DNA of 64,000 bases from Labedella gwakjiensis (GCF_003014675.1 NZ_PYAU01000001.1:3348001-3412000); one strand, 5' to 3'. Positions 47,129 to 56,742 are shown, numbered from the stretch's first letter. Notes: generated by a model from the letters alone, not told the origin. Program-made: numbers and translations.

Positions 47129-47494
47129 TCAGGCGCCGATCTTGTGCTGTCCGCGTCGGGCACGCAGGAAGTCGAGGCGCTCCTGGAGGAGCTCTTCGAG
47201 TTCCGCGCGAGTACGCCGTTCGAGCAGCATGTCCCAGTGGGTACGCGGGGCCTTGACGTCCCCGTGATCGATGTCGACGGGCTTGCTGTCCACCATCAGG
47301 ACGGCCTCAGCACCGCAGGTCTTGCACTCCCAGGTGTCGGGTGCGTCCGCGTCGGCGGCGAAGATGAGGACGGTGTCGTTGCCGCAAGCGGCACACGAGT
47401 ACTCGTGTGCGATCCGCTCCGAGAACACGACCCCTTCCTCGCTCTGCAGGCTCTGGGATCCGAGGCGCATTCCGCGCAGGCTGCGATCTGCCAT
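47129..47494 (-). CDS. rbpA: RNA polymerase-binding protein RbpA
   Basis: A 121-residue canonical RbpA that binds RNA polymerase and principal sigma and stabilises open complexes. N-terminal MADRSLRGMRLG, zinc-type cysteines C34/C37 (CAAC) and C57/C60 (CKTC), and the sigma-interaction helix ERRTRAELEELLQERL are all visible. AGGAGA lies before the ATG. lnt next door matches Rv2050/Rv2051c in M. tuberculosis. Confidence 0.95.
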   Translation of the reverse strand: MADRSLRGMRLGSQSLQSEEGVVFSERIAHEYSCAACGNDTVLIFAADADAPDTWECKTCGAEAVLMVDSKPVDIDHGDVKAPRTHWDMLLERRTRAELEELLQERLDFLRARRGQHKIGA

Positions 47495-47534
47495 TGTGTG
47501 GTCTCCTCTCGCATAGTGTGGTTCGTCAAGTTAT

Positions 47535-47561
47535 AACGCTTCAAGCTGGGTTTTCTCTTCC
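47535..47561 (-). promoter_or_regulatory. Possible SigR-like or TATAAC promoter for rbpA
   Basis: On the minus strand GGAAG (47561-47557) is separated by 19 bases from GTT (47537-47535). This resembles the GGAAT-N18/19-GTT pattern of SigR promoters, which drive rbpA in Streptomyces. The same place reads TATAAC, which could be an ordinary -10. The leader to the ATG is about 35 bases. Confidence 0.3.
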
Positions 47562-47588
47562 AACGGCCGTCATGCTCCCAGGCCGTGC

Positions 47589-48347
47589 TCAGCTTCGAGT
47601 CGCTCTACCGATGGTTCGGAGCGCGACGTCGCACCGATCGGTCACGATTCCGTCGACCCCGAGTGCCAGGAGCCGCCGCATGTCTCGGGGGTCGTTCACG
47701 GTCCACACGTGGACCTCGATCCCGGCGGAGTGGAAGGCACGGACGGATCGTCGTGTGACGACCGCGATTCCGCGGTGCCGTTCGGGCACCTGCACGCACG
47801 GGACGCCCCGGAGGATGCGGCCGACGATGCCGGCGAGGCCGAGACGCGCGGGCAGGAGAGCGCGGGCGACGAGGTCGCTGGACGCGCTCGTGGCTACTCC
47901 CGGAAGCGCTCGGAGCACTGCCGACCGCGTCGCTCCGTCGAAGGAGGTCACGAGCACGCGGTCGCGGGCGTCCGCCGAATGGATCGCGGAGACCACCGAC
48001 GGCACGGCGGACGGTGCCTTCACATCGATGTTGAACGGCGTGTCGGGGAACCGTTCGAGCACGTCGAGCAGACGCGGCACGCGCTCTCCGGCGCCGAGGT
48101 CGAGAGCGTCCAGATCAGCCGAGGCGGTCGAGGCGATCTCGATCGTCGTCTGTCCGACGACGATGGTCGGGTCGTGCGCGAGGACGGCTACGCCGTCGGC
48201 CGTGACGTGCGCATCGGTCTCGACGTAGTCGGCGCCGGCGGCGATGGCGGCTTGGAAGGCGGCCACCGTGTTCTCGGGTGCGGACGTCGCGAGCCCCCGA
48301 TGAGCGAAGACCCGGGGGAGCGGGGAGTCGAAGTAGCGGGTGGTCAT
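47589..48347 (-). CDS. Glycerophosphodiester phosphodiesterase
   Basis: A 252-residue GDPD TIM-barrel enzyme releasing glycerol 3-phosphate and an alcohol from deacylated phospholipids. It shows FAHRGLATSAPENTVAAFQ (catalytic HR and PENT), ADYVETDAHVTADGVAVLAHD with metal ligands and second histidine, and NIDVKAP. No signal peptide, so cytosolic. GAGGAG precedes the ATG. Divergent from the SDR gene. Confidence 0.94.
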   Translation of the reverse strand: MTTRYFDSPLPRVFAHRGLATSAPENTVAAFQAAIAAGADYVETDAHVTADGVAVLAHDPTIVVGQTTIEIASTASADLDALDLGAGERVPRLLDVLERFPDTPFNIDVKAPSAVPSVVSAIHSADARDRVLVTSFDGATRSAVLRALPGVATSASSDLVARALLPARLGLAGIVGRILRGVPCVQVPERHRGIAVVTRRSVRAFHSAGIEVHVWTVNDPRDMRRLLALGVDGIVTDRCDVALRTIGRATRS

Positions 48348-48507
48348 GTGTGTCTCCTCGGTTCTGTCCGCGGCGGGGCCGTCCGGAGCCCCGTTGCCTC
48401 AAGACGATCACCGCTTGGTAGTCTCGGGGCTGGCCCCAGCTTGACATGACGTCCGTCACGGATCGTTCGCCGCTGTCGGCCGTCGTCCCACTTGAGAGGA
48501 ATCCTCC

Positions 48508-49272
48508 GTGTCACACCCCCTCGCCCCCGGCTCACTCGAGGGCAAGAACGTCCTCGTCACCGGCTCGTCCCGCGGCATCGGCGCCGACACCGTGCGCTAC
48601 TTCGCCGCGGCCGGAGCCAATGTGGTCATCAACTTCCGGAACAAGGAGGCGCGAGCGGTCAAGCTCGCCGAGGAGATCCGCGCCACCGGTGGCACGGCCC
48701 TCACCGTCGGCGCCGACCTGACCGACGCCGATTCCGTCGCCGGCATGGCCGCACAGATCCGCGAGGCCTACGGCTCGCTCGACGTCCTCGTCCTCAACGC
48801 GTCTGGCGGCATGGAGAGCGGAATGGCGGAGGACTACGCCATGGTCCTCAACCGCGATGCACAGGTCGGCGTCGTCGACGCGATGCTCCCGTTGCTCGCT
48901 GTCGGATCGCGGATCGTCTTCGTGACGAGCCACCAGGCGCACTTCATCCACTCGACGCCCACCATGCCCGAGTACGAGCCCGTCGCCCGCTCCAAGCGGG
49001 CGGGCGAGGACGCCCTGCGCGCGCGCATCGAGGAGTTCGAGTCGGCCGGAGTCGAGTTCGTCGTCGTCTCGGGCGACATGATCGAGGGCACCATCACGGC
49101 GACGCTCCTCGAGCGCGCGAATCCCGGTGCGATCTCCGCACGCAAGGAAGCCGCCGGTCGGCTCTTCAACGTCTCCGAGTTCGCCGCGGAGGTCGCACGC
49201 GCCGCCGTCGAGCCGATCGGGGCGGACCACACGCGCTACGTCGGCGACGTATCGGACTTCGGCGGCAACTGA
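48508..49272 (+). CDS. SDR-family oxidoreductase with atypical active site
   Basis: A 254-residue Rossmann protein with TGSSRGIG for cofactor binding, LNASGGM in place of the usual NNAG, and VTSHQAHF at the catalytic serine position. The normal YxxxK is not present; instead EYEPVARSK has Tyr and Lys 7 residues apart. It may be a redox enzyme with altered geometry, or non-catalytic. Start GTG with GAGAGGA upstream. Confidence 0.83.
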   Translation: MSHPLAPGSLEGKNVLVTGSSRGIGADTVRYFAAAGANVVINFRNKEARAVKLAEEIRATGGTALTVGADLTDADSVAGMAAQIREAYGSLDVLVLNASGGMESGMAEDYAMVLNRDAQVGVVDAMLPLLAVGSRIVFVTSHQAHFIHSTPTMPEYEPVARSKRAGEDALRARIEEFESAGVEFVVVSGDMIEGTITATLLERANPGAISARKEAAGRLFNVSEFAAEVARAAVEPIGADHTRYVGDVSDFGGN

Positions 49273-49303
49273 ACGATCGTCTGACCCGACGCGGAGACAG
49301 ACA

Positions 49304-49348
49304 CGAAGCCCGTCGGCCGGTGGGGATTACACCGGCTGACGGGCTTCG
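49304..49348. terminator. Bidirectional terminator between SDR and alkene reductase
   Basis: An 18-bp stem with one G-T pair (49304-49321 with 49331-49348), with CGAAGCCC...GGGCTTCG at the base. Confidence 0.8.
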
Positions 49349-49392
49349 TTCGTCTGATCGGCCAGACCGTCTCGATCAGGCCGGTCCGTTGG

Positions 49393-50466
49393 TCAGGCCG
49401 AGAGGCGCGGGTAGTCCGTGTAGCCGGTCGCGTCATCACCGTAGAACGTCGCCGGGTTGGGCTCGTTCTCGGGGTGGCCGCCGCGCCAGCGCTCGACGAG
49501 GTCGGGGTTCGCGATCGCGAGACGACCGACGGCGACAGCATCCGCCGAGCCCTCGGCGACGAGGCGCTCGGCCTCCGCCTTCGTCGTCACCGTTCCGAAG
49601 CCGCTGTTCGCGATGAGCACGCCGCCGAAGCGCGAGCGGAGCTCCTGGACGAGCTCTCCCGTCGGCTCCGCGTGGAGGACGCTCAGGTAGGAGAGTCCGA
49701 GCGGGGCGATCCCCTCGACGACCGCCGTGTACGTTGCCCGGACGTCGTCCGCGTCAGTCTCGGCGATGTCCTGGATGTTGTGGGCGGGGGAGAGACGCAG
49801 GCCGACGCGGCCCGCTCCGATCTCGTCGGCCACCGCGCGCACGACCTCCACGACGAACGACGCACGCGCTGCGGGGGATCCGCCGTACGCGTCCTCGCGG
49901 CGGTTGGCGGCGGGGGAGAGGAACTCGTGGAGGAGGTACCCGTTGGCGCCGTGGACCTCGACGCCGTCGAGTCCGGCGTCGATCGCGCGACGGGCGGCAG
50001 CGACGAACTCGTCCCGGACGACGGAGAGCTCCTCCGTCGTGAGGGCGTGGGGGACGGGGTACGCGCTCTTGCCGGACGGCGTGCGGACCTCTCCGTCGAT
50101 CGCGATGGCGCTCGGAGCGACGATGCGCTCGGTGCCCGTGATGTCGGTGTGCGAGACCCGCCCGCCGTTCATGATCTGCATGACGATCCGGCCACCGGCC
50201 TCGTGGACGGCCTCGGCGACGCGCGACCAGCCGGCCGCCTGCTCCTCGGTGGCGATACCGGGCTGCCCGGGGTACGACTTCGACTCGGCAGACGGGTAGG
50301 TGCCCTCGCTGATGATGAGCCCGAGTCCCGCGCGCTGGGCGTAGTGCTCGACGTTCAGATCGCTCGGCACGCCGTTGGCGTGGGAACGCACCCGTGTGAG
50401 CGGGGCCATGACGACGCGGTTCGGGAGTGAGAGCTCGCCGGCGGTGAGTGGAGCGTAGAGGTTCAT
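49393..50466 (-). CDS. Old Yellow Enzyme-family alkene reductase
   Basis: A 357-residue FMN TIM-barrel ene-reductase (NemA/OYE type). The N-terminal region ANRVVMAPLTR-like (LPNRVVMAPLTRVRSHANG) binds FMN, and GVEVHGANGYLLHEFLSPAANRREDAYGG is visible in pieces as VEVHGANGYLLHEFLSP and NRREDAYGGS. Reduces activated C=C bonds or nitro compounds with NADPH. The substrate is unknown. GAAGGACACG precedes the ATG. Confidence 0.92.
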   Translation of the reverse strand: MNLYAPLTAGELSLPNRVVMAPLTRVRSHANGVPSDLNVEHYAQRAGLGLIISEGTYPSAESKSYPGQPGIATEEQAAGWSRVAEAVHEAGGRIVMQIMNGGRVSHTDITGTERIVAPSAIAIDGEVRTPSGKSAYPVPHALTTEELSVVRDEFVAAARRAIDAGLDGVEVHGANGYLLHEFLSPAANRREDAYGGSPAARASFVVEVVRAVADEIGAGRVGLRLSPAHNIQDIAETDADDVRATYTAVVEGIAPLGLSYLSVLHAEPTGELVQELRSRFGGVLIANSGFGTVTTKAEAERLVAEGSADAVAVGRLAIANPDLVERWRGGHPENEPNPATFYGDDATGYTDYPRLSA

Positions 50467-50586
50467 CGTGTCCTTCCGTTTCGACGCCCGATGGCGCCTT
50501 CTGGCCGAACGGACCCCCTCGTCGCCGTATTCCCGTCTTCAGAGAGTCCGCGGTTTGGCGGCGGGACGGGTTCGGCGTTGAATGGG

Positions 50587-52575
50587 ATGGTGAAGGCAAC
50601 CGATCTCCCTCTCCTGTCCACGCCCGGTCGACCGAGCATCCACCCGAGAGGCGACGTCGCCGTCGTCTCCGTGACCCGCCCGGACATCTCGGCCGACGCG
50701 TACGTCGGACAGCTCTGGAGCGTCCCGCTCACGGGCGGCGAGCCACGGCGCATCACCCGCGGCTTCCGAGACAGCGCACCGCGGCACTCGCCGGACGGGT
50801 CTCTCATCGCCTTCCTGCGGGCGGCGCCGGGGGAGCCGCCTCAGCTGCACGTCGTCTCGTCCGACGGCGGCGAGCCTGTGGTCGTCACCGCCCAGCTGCT
50901 CGGGGTCTCGGACATCGCATGGTCGCCCGATTCGAGTCGCATCGCCTACACGGCGCGCGTCGCCGAGCAGGGACGGTACGGAACGGTGCCCGAGATCGGC
51001 GCGGGCGCTGAGGCTCCTCGGCGCTTCACGACGAGGACGTTCCGCGCCAACGGGGTCGGCTACACGACCGACCGGCGAGCGTCCCTCTTCGTCGTCGACG
51101 TCCCGGACGTCACGGCGGAACCCGCGGTGCAGCCGGTCCCCGAGCGTTCGGGGGAGAAGGCTCCCGACGCGCCGACCGTTCCCGAATCGCGACGCCTGTC
51201 GTCCTTCGACGCCGATGTCTCGCACCCCGTGTTCACGCCGGACGGTTCCGCCGTCGCGTTCATCTCCGATCTCCACGAGACGGCCGATGTCGACCGTGCG
51301 AACGACGTCTACAGTGTGAGTGTCGACGGCGAGGATGAGCCGCGACGACTGTCTGCCGCCGATGCGCGCCGGTCCATCGCCGGCCTCGCGTTCGCACCCG
51401 ACGGTGTCCTCCACGTCCTGGCCCAGGAACTGGGGGACTCCGGACGCGACTTCGTGGCTCGGAACACCTCGCTGTACCGCATGCCCAGCCCGGATGCCCG
51501 GGCCGAGGCTCTCACGGACGTCACCGACACCGACATCGGAGAGGTGTCCGACATCGTGTTCACAGGCGACGGCTCGGTCGTGTTCGCGAATCGCATTCGC
51601 GGTGCGATCAGAGCAGAGCGTCTCGCGGCCGATGGATCGAGAACCGTTCTCACGTCGGACTCCGATGTGGTGTCGGGCATCGACGCGTCGGGGGATCGCA
51701 TCGTCGCCGTCGTCGCGGGTTCCCGCGACTCCGGGGAGGTCGCCCTGCTCGGCGGTCCGAGCCCCGAGGTGCTCACCGATTTCTCCATCGGTCTCCGCGA
51801 CGCCGGCATCCTCCCGGTGGAGCACCACGCCGTGACGGGACGTGATGGCCAGGTCGTCGAGGGCTGGCTCGTCAAGCCGGAGGGTGACGGGCCGTTCCCG
51901 ACGCTCCTCATGATCCACGGAGGTCCGTTCGCCGCCTACACCGGAGCGCTCTTCGACGAATCCCAGGTGTACGCGGACGCGGGGTACGCGGTCGTCTACT
52001 GCAACCCGCGTGGCGCGGCGGGCTTCGGTGAGGCTTTCGGGCGGTCGATCAAGAACGCCATGGGCACCGTCGACTTCGCGGACGTCATCGACTTCTTCGA
52101 GGGGGTCCTCGACGCCGACGAGACGCTCGACGCCGACCGCGTGGGCGTCCTCGGGGGCAGCTACGGCGGCTACCTCACGGCGTGGATCACGGCGCACGAC
52201 CACCGGTTCGCCGGTGCGATCGTCGAACGCGGCTTCCTCGACCCGGAACTCTTCGTGGGCACGTCGGACATCGGCGACTTCTTCGGAGACGAATACGTGG
52301 GAACGTCGCCGGAGGACATCGCTCGACAGAGCCCTCAGGCGCATGTCGGCTCGGTGCGCACACCGACGCTCGTGCTGCATTCGGAGGATGACCTCCGATG
52401 CCCGCTGTCTCAAGCCGAGCGGTACTACGCAGCCTTGAAGCGCCATGGGGTCGACGCCGAACTCGTCGTTTTCCCCGGCGAGAACCACGAGCTCAGCCGC
52501 TCGGGTCGTCCGCGCCACCGTCGCGACCGCTTCGACGTCATCCTCGAGTGGTGGAGCCGCGTCCTTCCGGTGTGA
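50587..52575 (+). CDS. S9-family serine peptidase (acylaminoacyl-peptidase-like)
   Basis: A 662-residue prolyl-oligopeptidase-type enzyme. The first two thirds form a WD40-like beta-propeller (repeats such as DSAPRHSPDGSLIAFL and IAWSPDSSRIAYT). The C-terminal hydrolase has GGSYGGYLTAW (Ser), SEDDLRCPLSQAE (Asp) and GENHELS (His). There is no signal peptide, so it probably cuts short peptides in the cytosol. The ATG at 50587 is chosen; the GTG right after it is possible. Confidence 0.9.
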   Translation: MVKATDLPLLSTPGRPSIHPRGDVAVVSVTRPDISADAYVGQLWSVPLTGGEPRRITRGFRDSAPRHSPDGSLIAFLRAAPGEPPQLHVVSSDGGEPVVVTAQLLGVSDIAWSPDSSRIAYTARVAEQGRYGTVPEIGAGAEAPRRFTTRTFRANGVGYTTDRRASLFVVDVPDVTAEPAVQPVPERSGEKAPDAPTVPESRRLSSFDADVSHPVFTPDGSAVAFISDLHETADVDRANDVYSVSVDGEDEPRRLSAADARRSIAGLAFAPDGVLHVLAQELGDSGRDFVARNTSLYRMPSPDARAEALTDVTDTDIGEVSDIVFTGDGSVVFANRIRGAIRAERLAADGSRTVLTSDSDVVSGIDASGDRIVAVVAGSRDSGEVALLGGPSPEVLTDFSIGLRDAGILPVEHHAVTGRDGQVVEGWLVKPEGDGPFPTLLMIHGGPFAAYTGALFDESQVYADAGYAVVYCNPRGAAGFGEAFGRSIKNAMGTVDFADVIDFFEGVLDADETLDADRVGVLGGSYGGYLTAWITAHDHRFAGAIVERGFLDPELFVGTSDIGDFFGDEYVGTSPEDIARQSPQAHVGSVRTPTLVLHSEDDLRCPLSQAERYYAALKRHGVDAELVVFPGENHELSRSGRPRHRRDRFDVILEWWSRVLPV

Positions 52576-52582
52576 CGGGCGG

Positions 52583-52620
52583 GATCGGGTGCCCGGGGAT
52601 CATCGCCCGGGCGCCCGATC
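52583..52620 (+). terminator. Terminator of the S9 peptidase gene
   Basis: A 15-bp stem with one G-T pair (52583-52597 with 52606-52620) and an 8-base loop, 8 bases after the stop. Confidence 0.75.
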
Positions 52621-52648
52621 GCTGGTCTCCTGCCACCCGTGAGATAAC

Positions 52649-52670
52649 GCTGATAATGCACATTATGTCA
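52649..52670. promoter_or_regulatory. AT-rich inverted repeat, possible operator
   Basis: ATAATG-CA-CATTAT (52653-52666) is a perfect 6-bp inverted repeat with a 2-base centre, flanked by GCTG and GTCAG. It is a strongly AT-rich patch in G+C-rich DNA, lying between two terminators of convergent genes. The form suits a dimeric regulator, but no start codon is near enough to name a target. Confidence 0.4.
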
Positions 52671-52692
52671 GTTCGAGAACATGGGAGCGTGC

Positions 52693-52715
52693 GGAGGGGG
52701 TTCCCGACCCCCTCC
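52693..52715 (-). terminator. Terminator of the sugar isomerase operon
   Basis: A 9-bp perfect stem (52693-52701 with 52707-52715) with a TCCCG loop, 9 bases past the stop of the minus-strand gene. Confidence 0.65.
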
Positions 52716-52724
52716 CCGGCGCTA

Positions 52725-53732
52725 CTACTCGCGTGACGTCGAGAACGCCGCGTCGAACGACTCCGCCGACGGCGTGATGGCGTTGAGTCGCCTCACGTAA
52801 GCGAGCGCCTCGGGCGCGCCGACCAGTCGGTCCATGCCGGCGTCCTCCCATTCGACGCTCGTGGGCCCGTCGTACCCGATCGCGTTCAGGGCCCGGAAGA
52901 ACGGCTCCCAGGGAACGGCGCCATGTCCCGTCGACACGAACGTCCACCCACGACGGGGGTTCGCCCAGGGCAAGTGGGATCCGAGGACGCCGTTGCGGCC
53001 GTCGAGATTCGTGATCGACTCCTTGACGTGCACGTGCGTGACGTGCTCGGCGAAGTCGAGCACGAATGCCACGGGATCGATCCGCTGCCACACGAAGTGC
53101 GACGGGTCCACGTTGAAGCCGAAGGCCGATCGATGCCCGATCGCCTCGAGTGTGCGCTGAGCCGTCCAATAGTCGTAGGCGATCTCGCTCGGGTGCACCT
53201 CGAGTGCGAACCGCACCCCGACCTCGTCGAAGACGTCGAGGATCGGGTTCCAGCGGTCTGCGAAGTCCTGGTACCCCGCCGCGATCCACTCATCGGAGGC
53301 CGGTGGGAACATCGCGACGCCCTTCCAGATCGACGATCCGGAGAACCCGTTGACGATCGGGACACCGAGACGGGCCGCGAAGCGGGCCGTGTCCTTGAGG
53401 TCCTCCGCCGCCCGGAGCCGGACCCCCTCGGGGTCCCCGTCTCCCCACACGCGGTCGCTGAGGATGTCCCGATGCCTCTCGTCGATCGGATCGTCGCAGA
53501 CGGCCTGGCCCGTCAGATGATTCGAGATCGCGAAGACGGTCAGCCCGTTGCGTTCGAGGATGTCGCGTCGGCTCTGCACGTACGCATCGTCGTCCCAGCG
53601 CGAGACGTCGATGTGGTCGCCCCAGCAGGCGATCTCCAGTCCGTCGTAGCCCCACTCCCCTGCGAGCCGTGCGACCTCCTCGAACGGCAGGTCGGCCCAC
53701 TGGCCCGTGAACAGCGTGATCGGTCGCGTCAT
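52725..53732 (-). CDS. Sugar phosphate isomerase/epimerase (xylose isomerase-like TIM barrel)
   Basis: A 335-residue AP-endonuclease-2-like barrel. Candidate metal ligands appear in [10 protein letters not shown] (Glu), [10 protein letters not shown] (Asp, His), HVHVKES (His) and [10 protein letters not shown] (Glu). Such proteins isomerise or epimerise sugars and keto-sugars, or act as lyases on oxidised glycosides. AAGGGGA before ATG 53732 fixes the start. Last gene of the minus-strand arm of the ThuA/Gfo island, so it probably acts on a product of the neighbouring dehydrogenases. Confidence 0.86.
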   Translation of the reverse strand: MTRPITLFTGQWADLPFEEVARLAGEWGYDGLEIACWGDHIDVSRWDDDAYVQSRRDILERNGLTVFAISNHLTGQAVCDDPIDERHRDILSDRVWGDGDPEGVRLRAAEDLKDTARFAARLGVPIVNGFSGSSIWKGVAMFPPASDEWIAAGYQDFADRWNPILDVFDEVGVRFALEVHPSEIAYDYWTAQRTLEAIGHRSAFGFNVDPSHFVWQRIDPVAFVLDFAEHVTHVHVKESITNLDGRNGVLGSHLPWANPRRGWTFVSTGHGAVPWEPFFRALNAIGYDGPTSVEWEDAGMDRLVGAPEALAYVRRLNAITPSAESFDAAFSTSRE

Positions 53733-53835
53733 TGCGTCCCCTTCATCGTCCGTGATGTCCGTCCGGCCGGCGCGGCCATGACGGGAGATTTGGCGTGTAC
53801 GGCAACATATCAGAGAGGACCCGTCGTTCGGCTCC

Positions 53836-54864
53836 TCATCGAGCCGAAGCGTCGCGTCGTGCCGCATCGAAGACGTCGGCGAGGACGATCCGCTCCCCTC
53901 GATCGGCGGACTGGACGGCCGCCTCGACCATCGCGAGGCTCCACACGTTGAGGTGGACTTCTCCAGAAGGAACGGGACCTCCATCGAGGGCCGCGACGAA
54001 TTCCGCGAGGGCCGCGTCGAGCCCCTCCCCGTCCGGTGCGGGACCCAGTGGCACGGCGGCGGGATCGTCGTCCCTCCCCTGGGCCACGACCTCGGCCTCC
54101 CCGTCCCACGTCACGGTGCCATCGGGAGCGCTCCCCCGCCAGTCGCCGTTCCACGAGGTCACGAGGCCGTCGGCGCACCAGCTGCCCGAATAGGAGAAGC
54201 GGGCACCGCTCGGGAACCGGAAGATCGCCTCAGCGGCCGCGCCTCCGTCGAACCAGCTCCAGCTCGGCGCGAACTCCTCGCAGTACACCGACTCCGGATC
54301 CTCGTCGAGGAGGAAGCGCGCCTGATCGAAGCTGTGGATCGCCATGTCGACGAGGAGAGGATGATCCATACGGTCGCGGAAACCGCCGAAGCGGGGATTC
54401 TGGAAGAACCGGGTGTCGAGCTGTCCCGCTCCCCCGCGTGCCTGGAGGGCGTCGCGGAACGTCGAGATGCCGGGCGAGAATCGTCGGGATTGACTCGTCA
54501 CCAGGAGTACGCCCGTCGATTCGCTGAGATCCGCGAGCTGGAGCGCCTCAGCCACCGTCGGCGTGACGGGCTTCTCGCTCAGCACCGGGACTCCGGCCCG
54601 GAGAGCAGCGCTGCTCACAGCGAGATGAGCTTCAGGGATCGTCACGTTGAGCAGCATGTCGGCGTGGACGGCCGAGAGGGCGCCGTCGGCGGTCGAGAAG
54701 ACGGGAGCATCCCATCCGCGTTCCTCGACCGCCGAGCGGGCGGCCCCCTCGACGACGTCCACCACCGCGGAGACATGCAGATCCGAGCGTCGCGCGATCG
54801 TGTCGAGCCACGTCCGGCCCATCGCGCCCGCGCCGACGACGATGACAGAGCGCACCGCGTTCAC
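53836..54864 (-). CDS. Gfo/Idh/MocA-family oxidoreductase, first copy
   Basis: A 342-residue NAD(P)-dependent sugar dehydrogenase-type protein. The Rossmann glycine motif GAGAMG lies at 11-16, the EKP motif at 97-99 (SEKPVTPT), and the catalytic-region histidine in [14 protein letters not shown]. It starts at GTG 54864, overlapping the ThuA stop (GTGA), with GGGAG 6 bases before. Pairing of ThuA with a Gfo enzyme recalls rhizobial ThuA-ThuB, which oxidise trehalose-type disaccharides. Confidence 0.87.
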   Translation of the reverse strand: MNAVRSVIVVGAGAMGRTWLDTIARRSDLHVSAVVDVVEGAARSAVEERGWDAPVFSTADGALSAVHADMLLNVTIPEAHLAVSSAALRAGVPVLSEKPVTPTVAEALQLADLSESTGVLLVTSQSRRFSPGISTFRDALQARGGAGQLDTRFFQNPRFGGFRDRMDHPLLVDMAIHSFDQARFLLDEDPESVYCEEFAPSWSWFDGGAAAEAIFRFPSGARFSYSGSWCADGLVTSWNGDWRGSAPDGTVTWDGEAEVVAQGRDDDPAAVPLGPAPDGEGLDAALAEFVAALDGGPVPSGEVHLNVWSLAMVEAAVQSADRGERIVLADVFDAARRDASAR

Positions 54865-55625
54865 AACGGACTCCCGTCCCACTCGCGAGCCGTATGGAAG
54901 TCGTTCTCCCGGTACATCCCGATCCGGGGCGCCACCCTCTCGCGATCCTGGTGCGCCCAGCGCACGGCGTTCGACAGCACACGCTTGACCCCCGCATCGT
55001 GATAGACGGGGTAGTCCTGATCGCCGGGTGAGAAGTAGAAGATGCGCCCGTGCCCACGGGAGAACGTCATCCCGGAGCGGAACACCTCTCCCCCAGAGAA
55101 CCCGGACACGAAGACCAGATCGTCGGGGGTCGGGACGTCGAAGAACTCCCCGTACATCTCCTGCGAGGGGATGACGATCGGTTGGGGAACGCCCTCCGCG
55201 ATCGGGTGCGTCGGCGCGACGGTCCAGACGAGCTCGCGATCGTCGGCCTGGCGCCAGCGCAACGAGCAGGTGGTGCCCATGAGTCGTATGAAGATCTTCG
55301 AGAAGTGCGCGGAGTGCAGAGCGACGAGGCCCATCCCGCCGAGCACGTGCTCACGGACACGATCGACGACGGCGTCCTCCACTGCGTCGTGCAGCATATG
55401 ACCCCACCACAGCAGCACGTCGGTGCGCGCCAGACGCTCCTCCGACAAGCCGTGCTCCTCGTCGTCGAGGGTCGCCGTCTCGACCACGGCGGACTCACCG
55501 AGGAGTTCGCGGAGTCCCGCGGCGATGGTCCCGTGCATGGTGTCGGGGTAGTGCCGCTGGACGATCTCGTCGTGCTTCTCGTGATGGTTCTCGCCCCAGA
55601 CGAGGACTCGGATCGGTCGTGTCAT
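54861..55625 (-). CDS. ThuA-domain protein, first copy
   Basis: A 254-residue ThuA-like (class I amidotransferase-like fold) protein. It starts TRPIRVLVWGENHHEKHDE and shows DVLLWWGHMLHDAVED and GLVALHSAHFSKIFIRL. No classical glutaminase Cys is evident. ThuA proteins take part in breakdown of disaccharides through keto-sugars. GAAGGAG lies before the ATG. Between the LacI gene and the first Gfo gene, which overlaps it by 4 bases. Confidence 0.87.
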   Translation of the reverse strand: MTRPIRVLVWGENHHEKHDEIVQRHYPDTMHGTIAAGLRELLGESAVVETATLDDEEHGLSEERLARTDVLLWWGHMLHDAVEDAVVDRVREHVLGGMGLVALHSAHFSKIFIRLMGTTCSLRWRQADDRELVWTVAPTHPIAEGVPQPIVIPSQEMYGEFFDVPTPDDLVFVSGFSGGEVFRSGMTFSRGHGRIFYFSPGDQDYPVYHDAGVKRVLSNAVRWAHQDRERVAPRIGMYRENDFHTAREWDGSPL

Positions 55626-55683
55626 CGTGTGCTCTCCTTCGTGCATGGCTGTCACCATACGGTGTCTGATGTCTCGGTCGGCG

Positions 55684-56736
55684 TCACGGCTGACGCGGAC
55701 CGAGGGGAGGTCGTGCTGTCGAGTGACGCTCGACCAGGCGCGTCTCGAGCTCGAGGCGTTGGGACACGTCGGAAGCGGATCGGCCGCGTGTCGCGGCCTG
55801 GTGCAGCATGCGGAACGCCGTGGCCCCCATCTCGGAGATCGGTTGCTGCACCGTCGTGAGCGGCGGTGCCGCCAGTGCGGACTCCTCGACGTCGTCGAAT
55901 CCGACCACGCTGAGATCGTCGGGGATGGCGAGGCCGAGCGACGCAGCCGCGTCGTACACACCCAGCGCCATCACGTCGGAGCACGCGAAAACGGCCGTCG
56001 GTCGCTCGGCAGGCGACAGCATATCGATGGCCGCGAGGCGCGCCATCTCGCGATCCCAGTCGCAGAACGCCTGGCGCTCGGCCGGGACGGTGGCGTCCGC
56101 TCCGCGAGCGGCCGTGAGGAATCCGTCGACACGAGCGTTGCTGAACGGATGCGAGCGCCGACCGGCGACGATGCCGAAGGAGCGGTGACCACGATCGAGC
56201 AGGTGCTCGGCTGCCATCCGACCACCGTCCCAGTTGGTCGACCCGACGCTCGCGATATCGGCGGGAGGGCGCGATCCGGGGTCGATCGCGACGACGGGGA
56301 CGCCGCTCGAGGTGAGGGAATAGAGCTCGGCGGCATCGGCCTCGGTGACGACGAGGATCGCTCCGATGGACGGTCGTCCCGTGATGCGCCGCAGCCACTT
56401 CCCGTCCGCACGCGCGACACTGAGGACGAGATCCGTTCCGGCTGCGGCGCATTCCTCTTCGATCCCCTCGAGCACGCGGCTGATCCAACTGCTCCCCACG
56501 TGGCCGACGACGACGTCGACGAGCTCCGACTCGCGGGGCCGTCGGGGGTTCCCGGTGGTGCGCGGACGCCGCCGGTAGCCGAGCTCGTGGGCCGCGTCGA
56601 TCACACGTCGTCTCGTCGCCTCCGAGACGTCGGTCCCGCCGTTGAGCACCTTCGACACGGTGGGAACGCTCGTCTCCGCGCGCTCCGCGATCGACCTCAT
56701 CGTGGCGCGCGGCGCTGTGCTCTCCGGTCCGACCAT
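55684..56736 (-). CDS. LacI-family transcriptional regulator
   Basis: A 350-residue repressor with an N-terminal HTH (TMRSIAERAETSVPTVSKVL, about 12-31) and hinge region, then a periplasmic-binding-protein-like effector domain (VVGHVGSSWISRVLEGIEE through SVVGFDDVEESALAAPPLTTV). The sugar effector is unknown. ATG 56736 lies 6 bases after TACTCT, so the mRNA is probably leaderless. An operator palindrome sits just above that -10, implying autorepression. Likely local regulator of the ThuA/Gfo island. Confidence 0.91.
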   Translation of the reverse strand: MVGPESTAPRATMRSIAERAETSVPTVSKVLNGGTDVSEATRRRVIDAAHELGYRRRPRTTGNPRRPRESELVDVVVGHVGSSWISRVLEGIEEECAAAGTDLVLSVARADGKWLRRITGRPSIGAILVVTEADAAELYSLTSSGVPVVAIDPGSRPPADIASVGSTNWDGGRMAAEHLLDRGHRSFGIVAGRRSHPFSNARVDGFLTAARGADATVPAERQAFCDWDREMARLAAIDMLSPAERPTAVFACSDVMALGVYDAAASLGLAIPDDLSVVGFDDVEESALAAPPLTTVQQPISEMGATAFRMLHQAATRGRSASDVSQRLELETRLVERHSTARPPLGPRQP

Positions 56737-56742
56737 GTCTCG

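Noticed and set aside
52649-52670. Zur or other zinc box
   Set aside because: It resembles TGATAATG-type boxes loosely but does not have the expected symmetry, and it is not upstream of any gene.
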